49,601 nucleotides of DNA, from the NCBI RefSeq assembly GCF_017305915.1, contig NZ_JAFKJN010000042.1, forward strand, positions 1 through 49,601, in the 5' to 3' direction. Position numbers and translations under genes: made by a program. Source of the DNA: Reyranella sp. (GTDB lineage Bacteria; Pseudomonadota; Alphaproteobacteria; Reyranellales; Reyranellaceae). Positions 7,010 to 15,421 of this stretch are shown here, piece by piece. Below the pieces are notes generated by a model that made no database searches, was not told where the DNA came from, and saw only the letters and a list, made by a program, of their open reading frames with translations. The stretch's first letter is position 1. Every line of letters begins with the position of its first letter.

Positions 7010-7864
7010 CTAGTTCCTCTGCATCCCCGCGACCAGCGCGCTGACGTTGTGGCGCATCATCGCCTCGTATGTCGCGGCCGGGCCGTCGGGCCTCGACAGC
7101 GCATCGCTATAGAGGCGCGGGCCGACCACGGCGCCCGAGTCGCGGGCGATCTCGGCGACCAGCGACGGATTGGTCATGTTCTCGACGAACACCGCCTTGA
7201 CCTTCTGCTCGCGCACGTGGCGGATCAGGTTGGCGACGTCGCGCGCCGTCGGCTCGCTGTCGGTCGAGTAGCCGCGCGGCGCGCTGAAGCGCACGTCGTA
7301 GGCGCGCGCGAAATAGCGGAACGAGCTGTGGCCGGTGATCGCCTGCCGGCGGTCTTCGGGCACGCCGGCGATCTCGCGGCGGATCCAGTCGTCGAGCGCC
7401 GCCAGTCGTTGATCGTATTGCGCCGCGCGATCGCGGTAGGCGGCGGCGTTGGCGGGATCGGCCCTGGCGAGGCCTTGGGCGATGTTGGCGATGTAGCGCC
7501 GCGTGCAGGCGACGTCCTGCCAGCAATGCGGATCGGCCTCGGCCGGCGCGCCGGCGGAAGCGACGATGCGCGTGCCCTTGAAGCCCGCCGCGTCGGCCAG
7601 GCGATCGATCCAACCCTCGAAGCCCAGCCCATTGCTGACCAGCACCTTGGCCGTGGCGAGCGTGCGCGCGTCGGTGGGCCTGGGCTGGTAGGTGTGGGCG
7701 TCGCTGTCCGGCCCGACCAGCGTCGTGACCTCGACCGCCTCGCCGCCGACCTCGCGTACCAGATCGGCCAGGATTGAGAAGGTGGCGACGACCTTCAGCC
7801 GGGAGTCCGCCCAGGCGGGCGCGGCGGTCAGCAGAACGGCAAGCAACAAACAGGCGAAGCGCAT
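7010..7864 (-). CDS. ZnuA/TroA-type metal ABC transporter substrate-binding protein
   Basis: The 284-residue protein has a signal peptide (MRFACLLLAVLLTAAPAWA) and the TroA-family fold with metal ligands His57 (DAHTYQP), His113 (DPHCW), His179 (TGHSSF) and Asp254 (YSDAL). The third ligand is His, where manganese binders such as PsaA have Glu, so zinc is the likelier cargo. The His-rich loop typical of many ZnuA proteins is missing. No permease (ZnuB) or ATPase (ZnuC) gene is adjacent, so it is an orphan binding protein. A Zur-like palindrome touches the start codon. Confidence 0.87.
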   Translation of the reverse strand: MRFACLLLAVLLTAAPAWADSRLKVVATFSILADLVREVGGEAVEVTTLVGPDSDAHTYQPRPTDARTLATAKVLVSNGLGFEGWIDRLADAAGFKGTRIVASAGAPAEADPHCWQDVACTRRYIANIAQGLARADPANAAAYRDRAAQYDQRLAALDDWIRREIAGVPEDRRQAITGHSSFRYFARAYDVRFSAPRGYSTDSEPTARDVANLIRHVREQKVKAVFVENMTNPSLVAEIARDSGAVVGPRLYSDALSRPDGPAATYEAMMRHNVSALVAGMQRN

Positions 7865-7865
7865 T

Positions 7866-7880
7866 TGTTACAATGTAACA
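7866..7880. promoter_or_regulatory. Zur-like operator
   Basis: TGTTACAATGTAACA is a perfect 7-1-7 palindrome ending one base from the start codon of the zinc-type binding protein. Alphaproteobacterial Zur sites have the form TGTTATA-N-TATAACA, so this fits except for a C/G substitution in each arm. Its position implies a leaderless transcript or repression within the 5' end. Confidence 0.65.
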
Positions 7881-7905
7881 TCCGCGCCGGCCTTGTCACC
7901 TGCGG

Positions 7906-8364
7906 CTAGAGAGTCTTGGCCAGCGCCGCCATCTGGTCGGTGGCGATGCCCCAGCCTTCATGGAAGCCCATCTTCTCGTGGGCCTCGCAGTCTTCCCGGG
8001 TCCAGTGCAGCGCACGGGCCGTGTAGAGGGTCTGGCCGCCCTGGGTCTCGAAGGTCAGCACGCCGGTGAAGAACGGCTTGGCCGACGGCTGCCAGGAGCT
8101 GGTGTAGGCGTCGGTGAAGACCAGCTTCTCGTTCGGGATCACCTCGAGATAGACGCCGCGGTTGGGCATCTCCTGGCCCTCGGGGCCCTTCATGACGACA
8201 TAGCTCGAGCCGCCCGGCCGCACGTCGGTCTCGGCATGGATGGTCTTCCACGGCGGCGGCGTGAACCACTGCACCATCAGCTTCGGCTCGGTCCAGCAGC
8301 GCCATAGCCTCTCGCGCGGCGCGTCGATCAGCCGGGTGAGCACCAGCTCCTTGTCGGTCGTCAT
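7906..8364 (-). CDS. SRPBCC/AHSA1-domain protein
   Basis: The 152-residue protein starts LVLTRLIDAPRERLWRCWTE and ends HEGWGIATDQMAALA, the pattern of the Activator of Hsp90 ATPase homologue 1-like family. Members have a START-like cavity and are usually encoded with an ArsR-type repressor; ligands are unknown. Here the repressor gene is absent although an ArsR-like operator lies upstream at 8382-8401. Confidence 0.88.
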   Translation of the reverse strand: MTTDKELVLTRLIDAPRERLWRCWTEPKLMVQWFTPPPWKTIHAETDVRPGGSSYVVMKGPEGQEMPNRGVYLEVIPNEKLVFTDAYTSSWQPSAKPFFTGVLTFETQGGQTLYTARALHWTREDCEAHEKMGFHEGWGIATDQMAALAKTL

Positions 8365-8381
8365 GGCAGCAACCTCGCTAC

Positions 8382-8401
8382 ACTTAACTATATGGTTAAG
8401 T
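8382..8401. promoter_or_regulatory. ArsR-type operator palindrome
   Basis: ACTTAAC, a 6-nt TATATG centre and GTTAAGT form a perfect 7-bp inverted repeat 17 nt upstream of the AHSA1-domain gene. AT-rich TTAAC...GTTAA palindromes of this kind are typical of ArsR/SmtB repressors that control such genes. Confidence 0.55.
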
Positions 8402-8425
8402 ATCTAGGATCGACTGACGCAGGTG

Positions 8426-8956
8426 TCAACCCGCCGCCAGGTGCAGCCCCAGGTCCAGCCCCAGGTCCAGCCCCAGGTCCAGCCATTGCGGGGTGTGGCC
8501 GGTGGCCTCGAAGAAGCGCAGCAGGTCGGCCAGCGCGATCGCCGTAGTCATGCTGTTGGTGAGCGGATGGGCGTTGACCGGGCCGCTTTCCTTCAGGCCT
8601 TCGTCGAGCACCAGGCGTACCGCGTGGCGGGTGTCGTTGACCACGGAGAAGGGCGTCACCGAGCCCGGCTCGACGCCGAGATAGCTGCGCAGCCGCTCGG
8701 GGCTGCCGAAGGAGAGGCGGCCGGCGCCCAGCCGCTCGCCCAGCTTCTTGAGGTCGATCGTGCGATGCTCCAGCGCCACCACCAGCCACATCGCCTCCTT
8801 CTTGTTGCGCAGGAAGAGGTTCTTGATGTGATGGCCGGGCAGCACGCCGCGATGCTGCTTGGACTCCTCGACGGTGAAGACGGGGACATGCTCCACGGTG
8901 CGATGGGCGAGGCCCAGCGCGTCGAGGCGGGCGAATAGTTGTTGCGGGCTCAGCAT
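8426..8956 (-). CDS. proX: prolyl-tRNA editing deacylase of the YbaK/ProX family
   Basis: The 176-residue protein has the YbaK/aaRS-associated domain: VEHVPVFTVEES, HHIKNLFLRNKK, the LGAGRLSFGSPERL helix, and GSVTPFSVVND leading to HPLTNSMTTAIA. Free-standing members hydrolyse mischarged Ala-tRNA(Pro). The C-terminus after FFEATGHTPQW is unusual: it runs into repeated Leu-Asp-Leu-Gly units encoded by a 12-bp tandem repeat (8440-8484). The start is 22 bp from the divergent rfbA start. Confidence 0.88.
   Translation of the reverse strand: MLSPQQLFARLDALGLAHRTVEHVPVFTVEESKQHRGVLPGHHIKNLFLRNKKEAMWLVVALEHRTIDLKKLGERLGAGRLSFGSPERLRSYLGVEPGSVTPFSVVNDTRHAVRLVLDEGLKESGPVNAHPLTNSMTTAIALADLLRFFEATGHTPQWLDLGLDLGLDLGLHLAAG
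8440..8484. repeat. 12-bp minisatellite inside the proX 3' end
   Basis: The unit GGTCCAGCCCCA occurs as a near copy (8440-8451), two perfect copies (8452-8463, 8464-8475) and a partial one (8476-8484). Unit length divides by three, so copy-number change would keep the proX frame and only lengthen or shorten its Leu-Asp-Leu-Gly tail. Confidence 0.9.
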
Positions 8957-8978
8957 CGGGGCGGTCTACAGTGCCTTA

Positions 8979-9848
8979 ATGAAGGGAATCGTCCTCAGCG
9001 GCGGCAGCGGCACGCGGCTTTACCCGATGACCCGGGCCGCCAACAAGCAGCTCCTGCCGGTCTACAACAAGCCGATGGTCTATTACCCGCTGACCACGCT
9101 GATGCTGGCGGGCTGCCGGGAGATCCTGCTGGTCGTCAATCCGCACGACGAGGAGTCCTATCGCCGCCTGTTCGGCGACGGCCGGCAGTGGGGGCTCGAG
9201 ATCAGCTACGCCGTGCAGTCCCGGCCTGGCGGCATCGCCGAGGTCTTCCTGGTCGGCCGCGGGTTCGTCGGCTCGGACCGGGTCGGGCTGATCCTGGGCG
9301 ACAACCTGTTCTACGGCGATTCGCTGCCGGCGGTGGCCGAGCGCGGCGCGAAGGGCAGCGGCGCGGTGATCTATGCCTACTGGGTGAGCGATCCCTCGGC
9401 CTATGGCGTGGTCGAGTTCGAGCGCGATGGCGAGACGCCGCGCGGCATCGTCGAGAAGCCCAAGGCACCGCGCTCCAACTGGGCGGTGACCGGCCTCTAT
9501 TTCTACGACGCCGATGTTTGCGACGTCGCCGCGCAGATTCCGCGATCGGCGCGCGGCGAGCTCGAGATCACCGACGTCAACGCCTGGTACCTCAAGGAGC
9601 GGCGGCTGACCGTCGAGAAGCTCGGCCGCGGCTATGCCTGGCTCGACACCGGCACGCCGTCGAGCCTGCTCAGGGCGGCGCAGTTCGTCGAGACCGTCGA
9701 GGACCGCCAGGGCCTGCAGATCGGCAGCCCCGAGGAGGTCGCCTGGCGCAAGGGCTATATCGACGATGCCGGGCTGGAGCGCCTGATCGAGCCGATCGCC
9801 AGCAGCGAATACGGCAAATATCTGCAAAGGCTGTTGGAGCAGGGCTGA
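8979..9848 (+). CDS. rfbA: glucose-1-phosphate thymidylyltransferase
   Basis: The 289-residue enzyme makes dTDP-glucose from glucose-1-phosphate and dTTP, the first step of dTDP-L-rhamnose synthesis. Motifs are GIVLSGGSGTRLYPMT (nucleotide loop), KQLLPVYNKPMVYYPL, LGDNLFYG, the EKPKAPRSNWAVTGLYFYD core and the C-terminal AWLDTGTPSSLL. Full family length. It stands alone: no rfbB, C or D genes are next to it, so the rest of the pathway must be elsewhere. Confidence 0.95.
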   Translation: MKGIVLSGGSGTRLYPMTRAANKQLLPVYNKPMVYYPLTTLMLAGCREILLVVNPHDEESYRRLFGDGRQWGLEISYAVQSRPGGIAEVFLVGRGFVGSDRVGLILGDNLFYGDSLPAVAERGAKGSGAVIYAYWVSDPSAYGVVEFERDGETPRGIVEKPKAPRSNWAVTGLYFYDADVCDVAAQIPRSARGELEITDVNAWYLKERRLTVEKLGRGYAWLDTGTPSSLLRAAQFVETVEDRQGLQIGSPEEVAWRKGYIDDAGLERLIEPIASSEYGKYLQRLLEQG

Positions 9849-9935
9849 TTGTCTGATGTCTGTCGGGCTTGCAAAGGCTCGGAAAACCCCCTATCACCAC
9901 CGCCTTCCGGCAACCTACCCGGCCGGATACGGAGC

Positions 9936-10010
<75 letters not shown>

Positions 10011-10086
10011 ATTTTCTTCCGGTCTTTGCCGCTTTCCCGGGCCGATGGCATAAGCCGTCGCTTGGAAGCCAAGCCGGACGCCCCCG

Positions 10087-11148
10087 ATGAACGCATTCTG
10101 GAGCCAGATCGCCGGCGAGCTGTCGCCCTACGTGCCCGGCGAACAGCCGCGTATCGCCGATCTGGTGAAGCTCAACACCAATGAAAGCCCGTTCGGCCCG
10201 TCGCCGCTGGCGATCGAGGCGATGCGTGCCGCCGCGGCCGACACGCTGCGGCTCTATCCCGATCCCGAGGCGACCGAATTGCGCGGGGCCCTGGCCGACC
10301 ATCACGGCGTGAGGCCCGAACAGGTGTTCGTCGGCAATGGCTCGGACGAAGTGCTCGCCCATGCTTTCGTCGGGTTGCTGAAGCAGCCGAGGCCGCTGCT
10401 GTATCCGGACGTCACCTACAGCTTCTATCCGGTTTGGGCTCGATTGTTCGGCCTCGCCTGCGAGACCGTGCCGCTGGACGGCCAGATGCGCCTCCGGATC
10501 GAGGACTATCGGCGCGAAGCCGGGTCGATCGTGATCGCCAACCCCAACGCGCCGACGGGGATCGCCCTGCCACGCGCGCTCATCGCCCAACTGCTCGAAG
10601 AGCATGCCGACATCCCGGTGCTGATCGACGAGGCCTATGTCGATTTCGGCGGCGAGAGCGCGGTTCCGCTGGTCGCCGACCATCCGAACCTGCTGGTCGT
10701 GCAGACGATGTCCAAGTCGCGCGCCCTGGCCGGGTTGCGCGTCGGCTATGCGATCGGCGATGCCGGTCTGATCGAGGCGCTGAGCCGCGTAAAGGACAGT
10801 TTCAACTCCTACCCGCTCGGCCGCATCGCGCTCGCGGGCGCGACGGCGTCCGTTCGCGACGATGCCTGGTTCCGCGAAAGCTGCGCCAAGGTCGTCGCGG
10901 GTCGTGAGGCGATGACGCGCGAGCTGGTCCGGCTGGGCCTGGTCGTTCTGCCGTCCAGCGCGAACTTCGTCTTCGCCCGGCGTCCGGAGCGCGACGGGGC
11001 GGCATTCGCGGCGGCGCTCCGCGAGCGTGCGGTGCTGGTCCGACACTTCGACAAGCCGCGCACGGCGCCGTATATGCGCATCACAGTCGGGTCGGCGGAC
11101 GACATCCGACGGCTGGTCGCGGCGGTGGCGGATATTCTTGGGGGATGA
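10087..11148 (+). CDS. hisC: histidinol-phosphate aminotransferase
   Basis: The 353-residue fold-type I PLP enzyme transaminates imidazole acetol phosphate in histidine synthesis. Visible signatures: KLNTNESPFGPSP at the N-terminus, FVGNGSDEVL (PLP phosphate), ANPNAPTGI, LIDEAYVDF with the PLP-pyridine Asp, and the Schiff-base Lys in TMSKSRALAGLRVGY. Related enzymes of this size can also act on tyrosine or phenylalanine precursors. The rest of the his pathway is not in the window. Confidence 0.93.
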   Translation: MNAFWSQIAGELSPYVPGEQPRIADLVKLNTNESPFGPSPLAIEAMRAAAADTLRLYPDPEATELRGALADHHGVRPEQVFVGNGSDEVLAHAFVGLLKQPRPLLYPDVTYSFYPVWARLFGLACETVPLDGQMRLRIEDYRREAGSIVIANPNAPTGIALPRALIAQLLEEHADIPVLIDEAYVDFGGESAVPLVADHPNLLVVQTMSKSRALAGLRVGYAIGDAGLIEALSRVKDSFNSYPLGRIALAGATASVRDDAWFRESCAKVVAGREAMTRELVRLGLVVLPSSANFVFARRPERDGAAFAAALRERAVLVRHFDKPRTAPYMRITVGSADDIRRLVAAVADILGG

Positions 11149-11155
11149 CGGGGGC

Positions 11156-12235
11156 ATGAATCCCAAACTGCGCGAGCCCCTGGAGAGCTGGCGATCGATT
11201 CTCTGGCTGGCGGGGATCGCGATTGCCGCGCAGATCGTGTTCGGCGGCATGCGCCCGGTCGACGGCTCGGTCCTCGCGGCGCTGGCGCGCGACGGCTTCC
11301 GCGCCGAGCTGCCGGCCTTCGCGCAGTACCTGTTCGATTCGCCGCTCAAGATCGTTCTGCTGAAGGCGATCGGCCTCCAGTCGCCGACCCTGCTGGCCGG
11401 GCTGTTCCTGGTACTGTCGTTCCTGCCGTTCGCCGCTTCGTTCCTCGCCGCGGATGACGAGCGGCGGAAGTCTGCCTTCCTGCTCGCGGCGGCCTTGCCG
11501 CTGACCCGCATCTCCTTCGGCAGCCTCGGGGTGGGTGACGCCGTGATGTTCGCGGGCGCCATCGCCGTCGTCGCCAGCCGCTCGCGGCTGGTGCTGTTGG
11601 TCGCATCGTTCATTCTGGCTGGCTGGCATGTGCAGCAGGGCATCCTGCTGCTCGGGATCGTGGTCGTGCTCGGCTGGGTGACCGGCGAGCGGCGCGATCG
11701 CGCGAGCCTCGCCATGATCGTCGCGGGCGTGGCGCTGGGCATCGCCTTCTTCCTGCTGAGCCGCACCTGGCTCGCCTTTCCCTATCAGAGCCGGTTGGGC
11801 TTCCTGCTGGCGCATCTCGACCGCTTCCTGCTGCGCATCGTCTTCTACTGGCCGGCGGCGATCGCGGTCGCGCTGCCCGGCTTCCTGCTGCTGTGGCTGA
11901 TTCGGGGCTTCCGATCGGTGTCGTGGTGGCTGTTCGCCGGCACGGCGGCGAGCTTCGTGGCGGCCAGCGTCACGTCGGATGTCAGCCGCGTGTTCTTCGT
12001 CCTGCACTGGCCGATGCTGCTGATGGTCCTGATGTCGAAACCGGACACGATTCGCTCAGTGCGCAGTCCGACGGTGATCGTGCCCGTGATGCTGCTGAGC
12101 GCCGTCGTGCCGTTGCTCACCTGGTCGGGCGTCGAGGTGTTCGATTGGAAGGCGCTGGCCCAGACCTTGCAGAAGTATGGCGGTCCGTCGGGCTGGGCGC
12201 AGCTGTTTCTCTCGCTGGCTGGGGCTTTCGACTAG
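11156..12235 (+). CDS. polytopic inner-membrane protein of unknown function
   Basis: About 359 residues, mostly hydrophobic, with roughly eight to ten transmembrane segments and no obvious catalytic motif. The layout, with short loops, a periplasmic region near residues 35-60 and an aromatic C-terminus, is seen in uncharacterised membrane enzymes of the polysaccharide type, but that is only an impression. It starts 7 nt after the hisC stop (ATG at 11156, preceded by GGGG), so it is probably co-transcribed. Confidence 0.65.
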   Translation: MNPKLREPLESWRSILWLAGIAIAAQIVFGGMRPVDGSVLAALARDGFRAELPAFAQYLFDSPLKIVLLKAIGLQSPTLLAGLFLVLSFLPFAASFLAADDERRKSAFLLAAALPLTRISFGSLGVGDAVMFAGAIAVVASRSRLVLLVASFILAGWHVQQGILLLGIVVVLGWVTGERRDRASLAMIVAGVALGIAFFLLSRTWLAFPYQSRLGFLLAHLDRFLLRIVFYWPAAIAVALPGFLLLWLIRGFRSVSWWLFAGTAASFVAASVTSDVSRVFFVLHWPMLLMVLMSKPDTIRSVRSPTVIVPVMLLSAVVPLLTWSGVEVFDWKALAQTLQKYGGPSGWAQLFLSLAGAFD

Positions 12236-12264
12236 TGGCGAGTTGCAGGCGCGCCGGCATCGGT

Positions 12265-12291
12265 CCAAATTAGCCCGAGCCTGAAATTTGG
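12265..12291. repeat. inverted repeat before the Rossmann-fold dehydrogenase gene
   Basis: CCAAATT (12265-12271) and AATTTGG (12285-12291) are perfect 7-bp arms around a GC-rich 13-nt loop. It lies in the gap between the membrane-protein stop and the next start and could be a terminator stem or an operator; no T tract follows. Confidence 0.4.
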
Positions 12292-12307
12292 CCTGAGGGA
12301 GAGAACG

Positions 12308-13369
12308 CTGAAGATCATGATCATGGGCGCGTCCTACGGGTCGCTGCTCGCTTCCAAAGCGCTGTTCGGCGGCCACTCGGTGCACCTGATCTGCCTGCCG
12401 GCCGAAGCGGACCTGATCAATTCGGAGGGCTTCCGCGTGCGCATGCCGATCCGCGGCCGCAAGGACCCGGTCGAGATCGACTCGCGCAAGCTCCCGGGCA
12501 AGGTCACCGCCGGCGGCACCGACAGCGCCAACCCGGCCGACTTCGACCTGGTCGGGCTCGCCATGCAGGAGCCGCAGTACCGCTCGCCCGGCGTGCGCGA
12601 GCTGCTCGATGCCGTCGCCAAGTCGCGCAAACCCTGCATGTCGATCATGAACATGCCGCCGCTCGCCTACATGCGCCGGCTGCCCGGGCTCGATGCCGAG
12701 ACGCTGAAGCCCGCCTACACCGATGCCAGCGTGTGGGACAATTTCGATCCCGAGCGCGTCACGCTGTGCAGCCCCGATCCGCAGGCGATCCGTCCGCCGG
12801 ACGAGAAGGTCAACGTCCTGCAGGTCACGCTGCCGACCAACTTCAAGGTCGCCAAGTTCAAGGACGCCGCGGCCAACGCGCTGCTCGCCCAGCTCGAGAA
12901 GGACATCGACGCCGTCCGCTTCGACGCGCCCGAGGGCAACATCGAGCTGCCGGTGAAGCTCAGGGTCTACGACTCGCTGTTCGTGCCGCTCGCCAAGTGG
13001 GCGATGCTGCTGGCCGGCAACTACCGCTGCGTCACCAAGGACGGCATGCGCACGGCGCAGGAGGCGGTGCACAGCGACATCGAAACCTCGCGCTCGGTCT
13101 ACAACTTCGTCTTCGACCTGTGCGTCAAGCTCGGCGCCAACCCGGCCGACCTCGTGCCGTTCGAGAAGTACGCCGCGGCGGCGCAGAGCCTGACGCGGCC
13201 CGCCTCGGCGGCGCGCGCGCTCAACAACGGCCTGCCCAACATCGAGCGCGCCGACAAGCTGGTGCAGCTGATCGCCAAGCAGAAGGGCCTCAACCACCCG
13301 GTGATCGACGCCGGCGTGGCGCTGGTCGATTCCCGCCTCGAGGCCAACCGCAAGAAGGCGGCGGCTTAG
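12308..13369 (+). CDS. Rossmann-fold dehydrogenase, ketopantoate-reductase/opine-dehydrogenase-like
   Basis: The N-terminus KIMIMGASYGSLLASKALF is a dinucleotide-binding first strand and glycine loop, followed by an all-helical C-terminal half (about 180-350), the general plan of ketopantoate reductase and opine dehydrogenases. No specific substrate residues can be assigned. I set the start at CTG 12308 because GAGGGAG (12295-12301) is spaced 6 nt from it and the extra Lys-Ile completes the first beta strand; the first ATG (12317) would be 15 nt from the ribosome site. The product is 353 residues. Confidence 0.7.
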   Translation: MKIMIMGASYGSLLASKALFGGHSVHLICLPAEADLINSEGFRVRMPIRGRKDPVEIDSRKLPGKVTAGGTDSANPADFDLVGLAMQEPQYRSPGVRELLDAVAKSRKPCMSIMNMPPLAYMRRLPGLDAETLKPAYTDASVWDNFDPERVTLCSPDPQAIRPPDEKVNVLQVTLPTNFKVAKFKDAAANALLAQLEKDIDAVRFDAPEGNIELPVKLRVYDSLFVPLAKWAMLLAGNYRCVTKDGMRTAQEAVHSDIETSRSVYNFVFDLCVKLGANPADLVPFEKYAAAAQSLTRPASAARALNNGLPNIERADKLVQLIAKQKGLNHPVIDAGVALVDSRLEANRKKAAA

Positions 13370-13372
13370 TGA

Positions 13373-13984
13373 TCAGCGCTCGGCCAGGGCGAGCCGGGCG
13401 CCGAGCATCACGAACGCGGCGGCGAAGGTGCGGCGCATCCAGGCCAGCACCTTCGGCCGCGAGATGACGTGAGTCCTGATCGACGCGGCGAACAGGCCGT
13501 AGCCCACGAACACCACGAAGGTCAGCAGCATGAAGACGGCGCTCAGCTCCAGCATCAGGGGCAGGCCGTCGCTCGCGTCCGCCGGCACGAACTGCGGCAG
13601 GAAGGCGAAGAAGAAGATCGTGAGCTTGGGGTTCAGGATGTTGATCAGGATCGCATGCGCGATAACCTGCAGGGTGGAGCGCGCGTCGGTCTGCTTGTCG
13701 ACGCCGAGCGCGCCCGATTCCTTGAGCGTCATCCAGGCCATCCAGAGCAGGTAGGCGACGCCGGCATATTTCAGCATCTGGAAGGCGATCGCGCTGGTGT
13801 GCAGCAGCGCCGCGAGGCCCAGGATCGCCGCCGCCATGTGCGGCACGATGCCGAGCGTGCAGCCGAACGCCGCGACGACGCTCGCCTTGCCGCCGCGCGC
13901 GAGGCCGGTCGCCAGCGTGTAGAGCACGCCGGTGCCCGGCGAGACGACGACGATCAGGGCGGTCAGCAGGAATTCCCAGCTCAT
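13373..13984 (-). CDS. LysE/RhtB family amino-acid exporter
   Basis: The 203-residue protein has about six transmembrane segments and family motifs VVVSPGTGVLYTLATGLARGGKAS near the N-terminus, KYAGVAYLLWMAW in the middle and NILNPKLTIFFFAFLPQFV. Members export amino acids or homoserine lactones; the specificity of this copy cannot be read. It converges on the dehydrogenase gene with 3 bp between stops. Confidence 0.92.
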   Translation of the reverse strand: MSWEFLLTALIVVVSPGTGVLYTLATGLARGGKASVVAAFGCTLGIVPHMAAAILGLAALLHTSAIAFQMLKYAGVAYLLWMAWMTLKESGALGVDKQTDARSTLQVIAHAILINILNPKLTIFFFAFLPQFVPADASDGLPLMLELSAVFMLLTFVVFVGYGLFAASIRTHVISRPKVLAWMRRTFAAAFVMLGARLALAER

Positions 13985-14132
13985 GACGTTTTCCTCTCCT
14001 CCGGTGGCGGCTCCCAGCCGAAGACGCTGCGGCCATCATACTCGCGAGACGAGCCACGGCGGCACGCGGCCGCTGTGCAGCGGCGGGTCGGCGCTTTCGG
14101 ATCGTCGGGCCATCGCGCCTTTAGCCGTCGAG

Positions 14133-15410
14133 TTAGGCCGATTCGAGGAGCAGCACGCTGCCCAGGCCGCCGTCGGCGCAGATGCTGACGATGGCGCGGC
14201 TACCTTTCGGCATCGCCGCCAGCTCCTTGACCGCCATGCTGATGATGCGTGCACCCGTCGCGCCGAAAGGATGGCCGAGCGCCGTGCTGCCGCCGTTGGG
14301 ATTCATCCGCTCGCGCGGGAACGGCCCGAAGTCGCGCGGCACATGCGCCCGCTCGGCGAGGAACTCCCGGTCCTGCAGCGCCTTGAGATGGAAGGCGACC
14401 TGGGCCGCGAACGCCTCGTGGATCTCCCAGAGATGGACGTCCTCGTAGCGCAGGTCATGGCGCGCCAGCAGCCGAGGGATCGCGAAGGCGGGCGCCATCA
14501 GCAGGCCCTCGACGCGGAAGTCGACCGAGGCGATCTCCCAGTCGACCAGTTTTACCCGCGGTGTCGTCGAGGGAAGGCGCGCCATGCCCTTCGACGAGCC
14601 GACCCAGATCCCGGCGGCGCCGTCGGTCAGCGGCGAGGAGTTGCCGGCCGTGAGCGAGCCGTTACCGCTGGTGCGGTCGAACGTGGGCGGCAGCCTGGCG
14701 AGCTTCTCCAGCGAGGTGTCCTTGCGCGGGATGGTGTCGCGCTTTGTGCCGGCCACTTCGATCACGATGTCGTCGAAGAAGCCCTTGTCCCAGCCTGCCA
14801 CCGCGTTGCGATGGCTCTGCAGCGCTATTTCGTCCTGCTCCGGCCGGCCGATCTGCCACTCCTTGGCAGTGATCTCGGTGTGCTCGCCCATGCTGAGGCC
14901 GGTGGTGCGGTTGGCGATCGCCGGGATGAACAGCCGGATGTCGCTGAGCTGCACGTGCGTCACCTGGTCGATCTTCTGGCCGAGCGAGCGCGCCGACTGG
15001 AACTTGCGCAGCCAGTCCGACAGCTTCTGCCCCAGCCCGATCTGGATGCGGCTCAGGCTGTCGACGCCGCCGACCAGCGCGAGATTGCAGGCATCGCCGT
15101 CGATCATGCCGGCGGCTTCGATACAGCCCATCATGCTGGTCGAGCAGGCCATCACGGTCGAGAAGGCGGGCGTCGTTGGATCGACGCCGGCATCCATCAG
15201 CACCTCGCGGCCGATGTTGCTCCACATCAGGCTCGGCACCACCGCGCCCCACACCGCGAGGTCGGGCTTGCCGCCGTTCAGCAGCCCCACCATGTGCCGC
15301 GCCACGGGCACCGACAGCTCGATGGCATCGAGCGCCTGCAGCGCGCCGTCGACCTTGGCGAAGGGCGTGCGCACGCCCGAGGCGAGCCAGACGTCGTTCG
15401 GTCTCGGCAT
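14133..15410 (-). CDS. acetyl-CoA acyltransferase (thiolase, FadI-like)
   Basis: The 425-residue thiolase has the nucleophilic Cys in VMACSTSMMG, the HEAFAAQ histidine, the NPNGGSTALGHPFGATGAR block with the catalytic GHP histidine, and the C-terminal acid/base Cys in SICADGGLG. The length and the widely spaced middle loop match the beta-oxidation FadI type more than a biosynthetic acetoacetyl-CoA thiolase. It lies 11 nt downstream of the TauD/TfdA gene and is probably co-transcribed with it. Confidence 0.9.
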   Translation of the reverse strand: MPRPNDVWLASGVRTPFAKVDGALQALDAIELSVPVARHMVGLLNGGKPDLAVWGAVVPSLMWSNIGREVLMDAGVDPTTPAFSTVMACSTSMMGCIEAAGMIDGDACNLALVGGVDSLSRIQIGLGQKLSDWLRKFQSARSLGQKIDQVTHVQLSDIRLFIPAIANRTTGLSMGEHTEITAKEWQIGRPEQDEIALQSHRNAVAGWDKGFFDDIVIEVAGTKRDTIPRKDTSLEKLARLPPTFDRTSGNGSLTAGNSSPLTDGAAGIWVGSSKGMARLPSTTPRVKLVDWEIASVDFRVEGLLMAPAFAIPRLLARHDLRYEDVHLWEIHEAFAAQVAFHLKALQDREFLAERAHVPRDFGPFPRERMNPNGGSTALGHPFGATGARIISMAVKELAAMPKGSRAIVSICADGGLGSVLLLESA

Positions 15411-15421
15411 CGGGTGTCTCT

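Noticed and set aside
8440..8484. Possible CRISPR array
   Set aside because: Repeats are 12 bp and directly adjacent without spacers, and no cas genes are present.
8979..9848. Start of a dTDP-rhamnose gene cluster
   Set aside because: Only rfbA is present; the following genes are tRNA-Gly and hisC.
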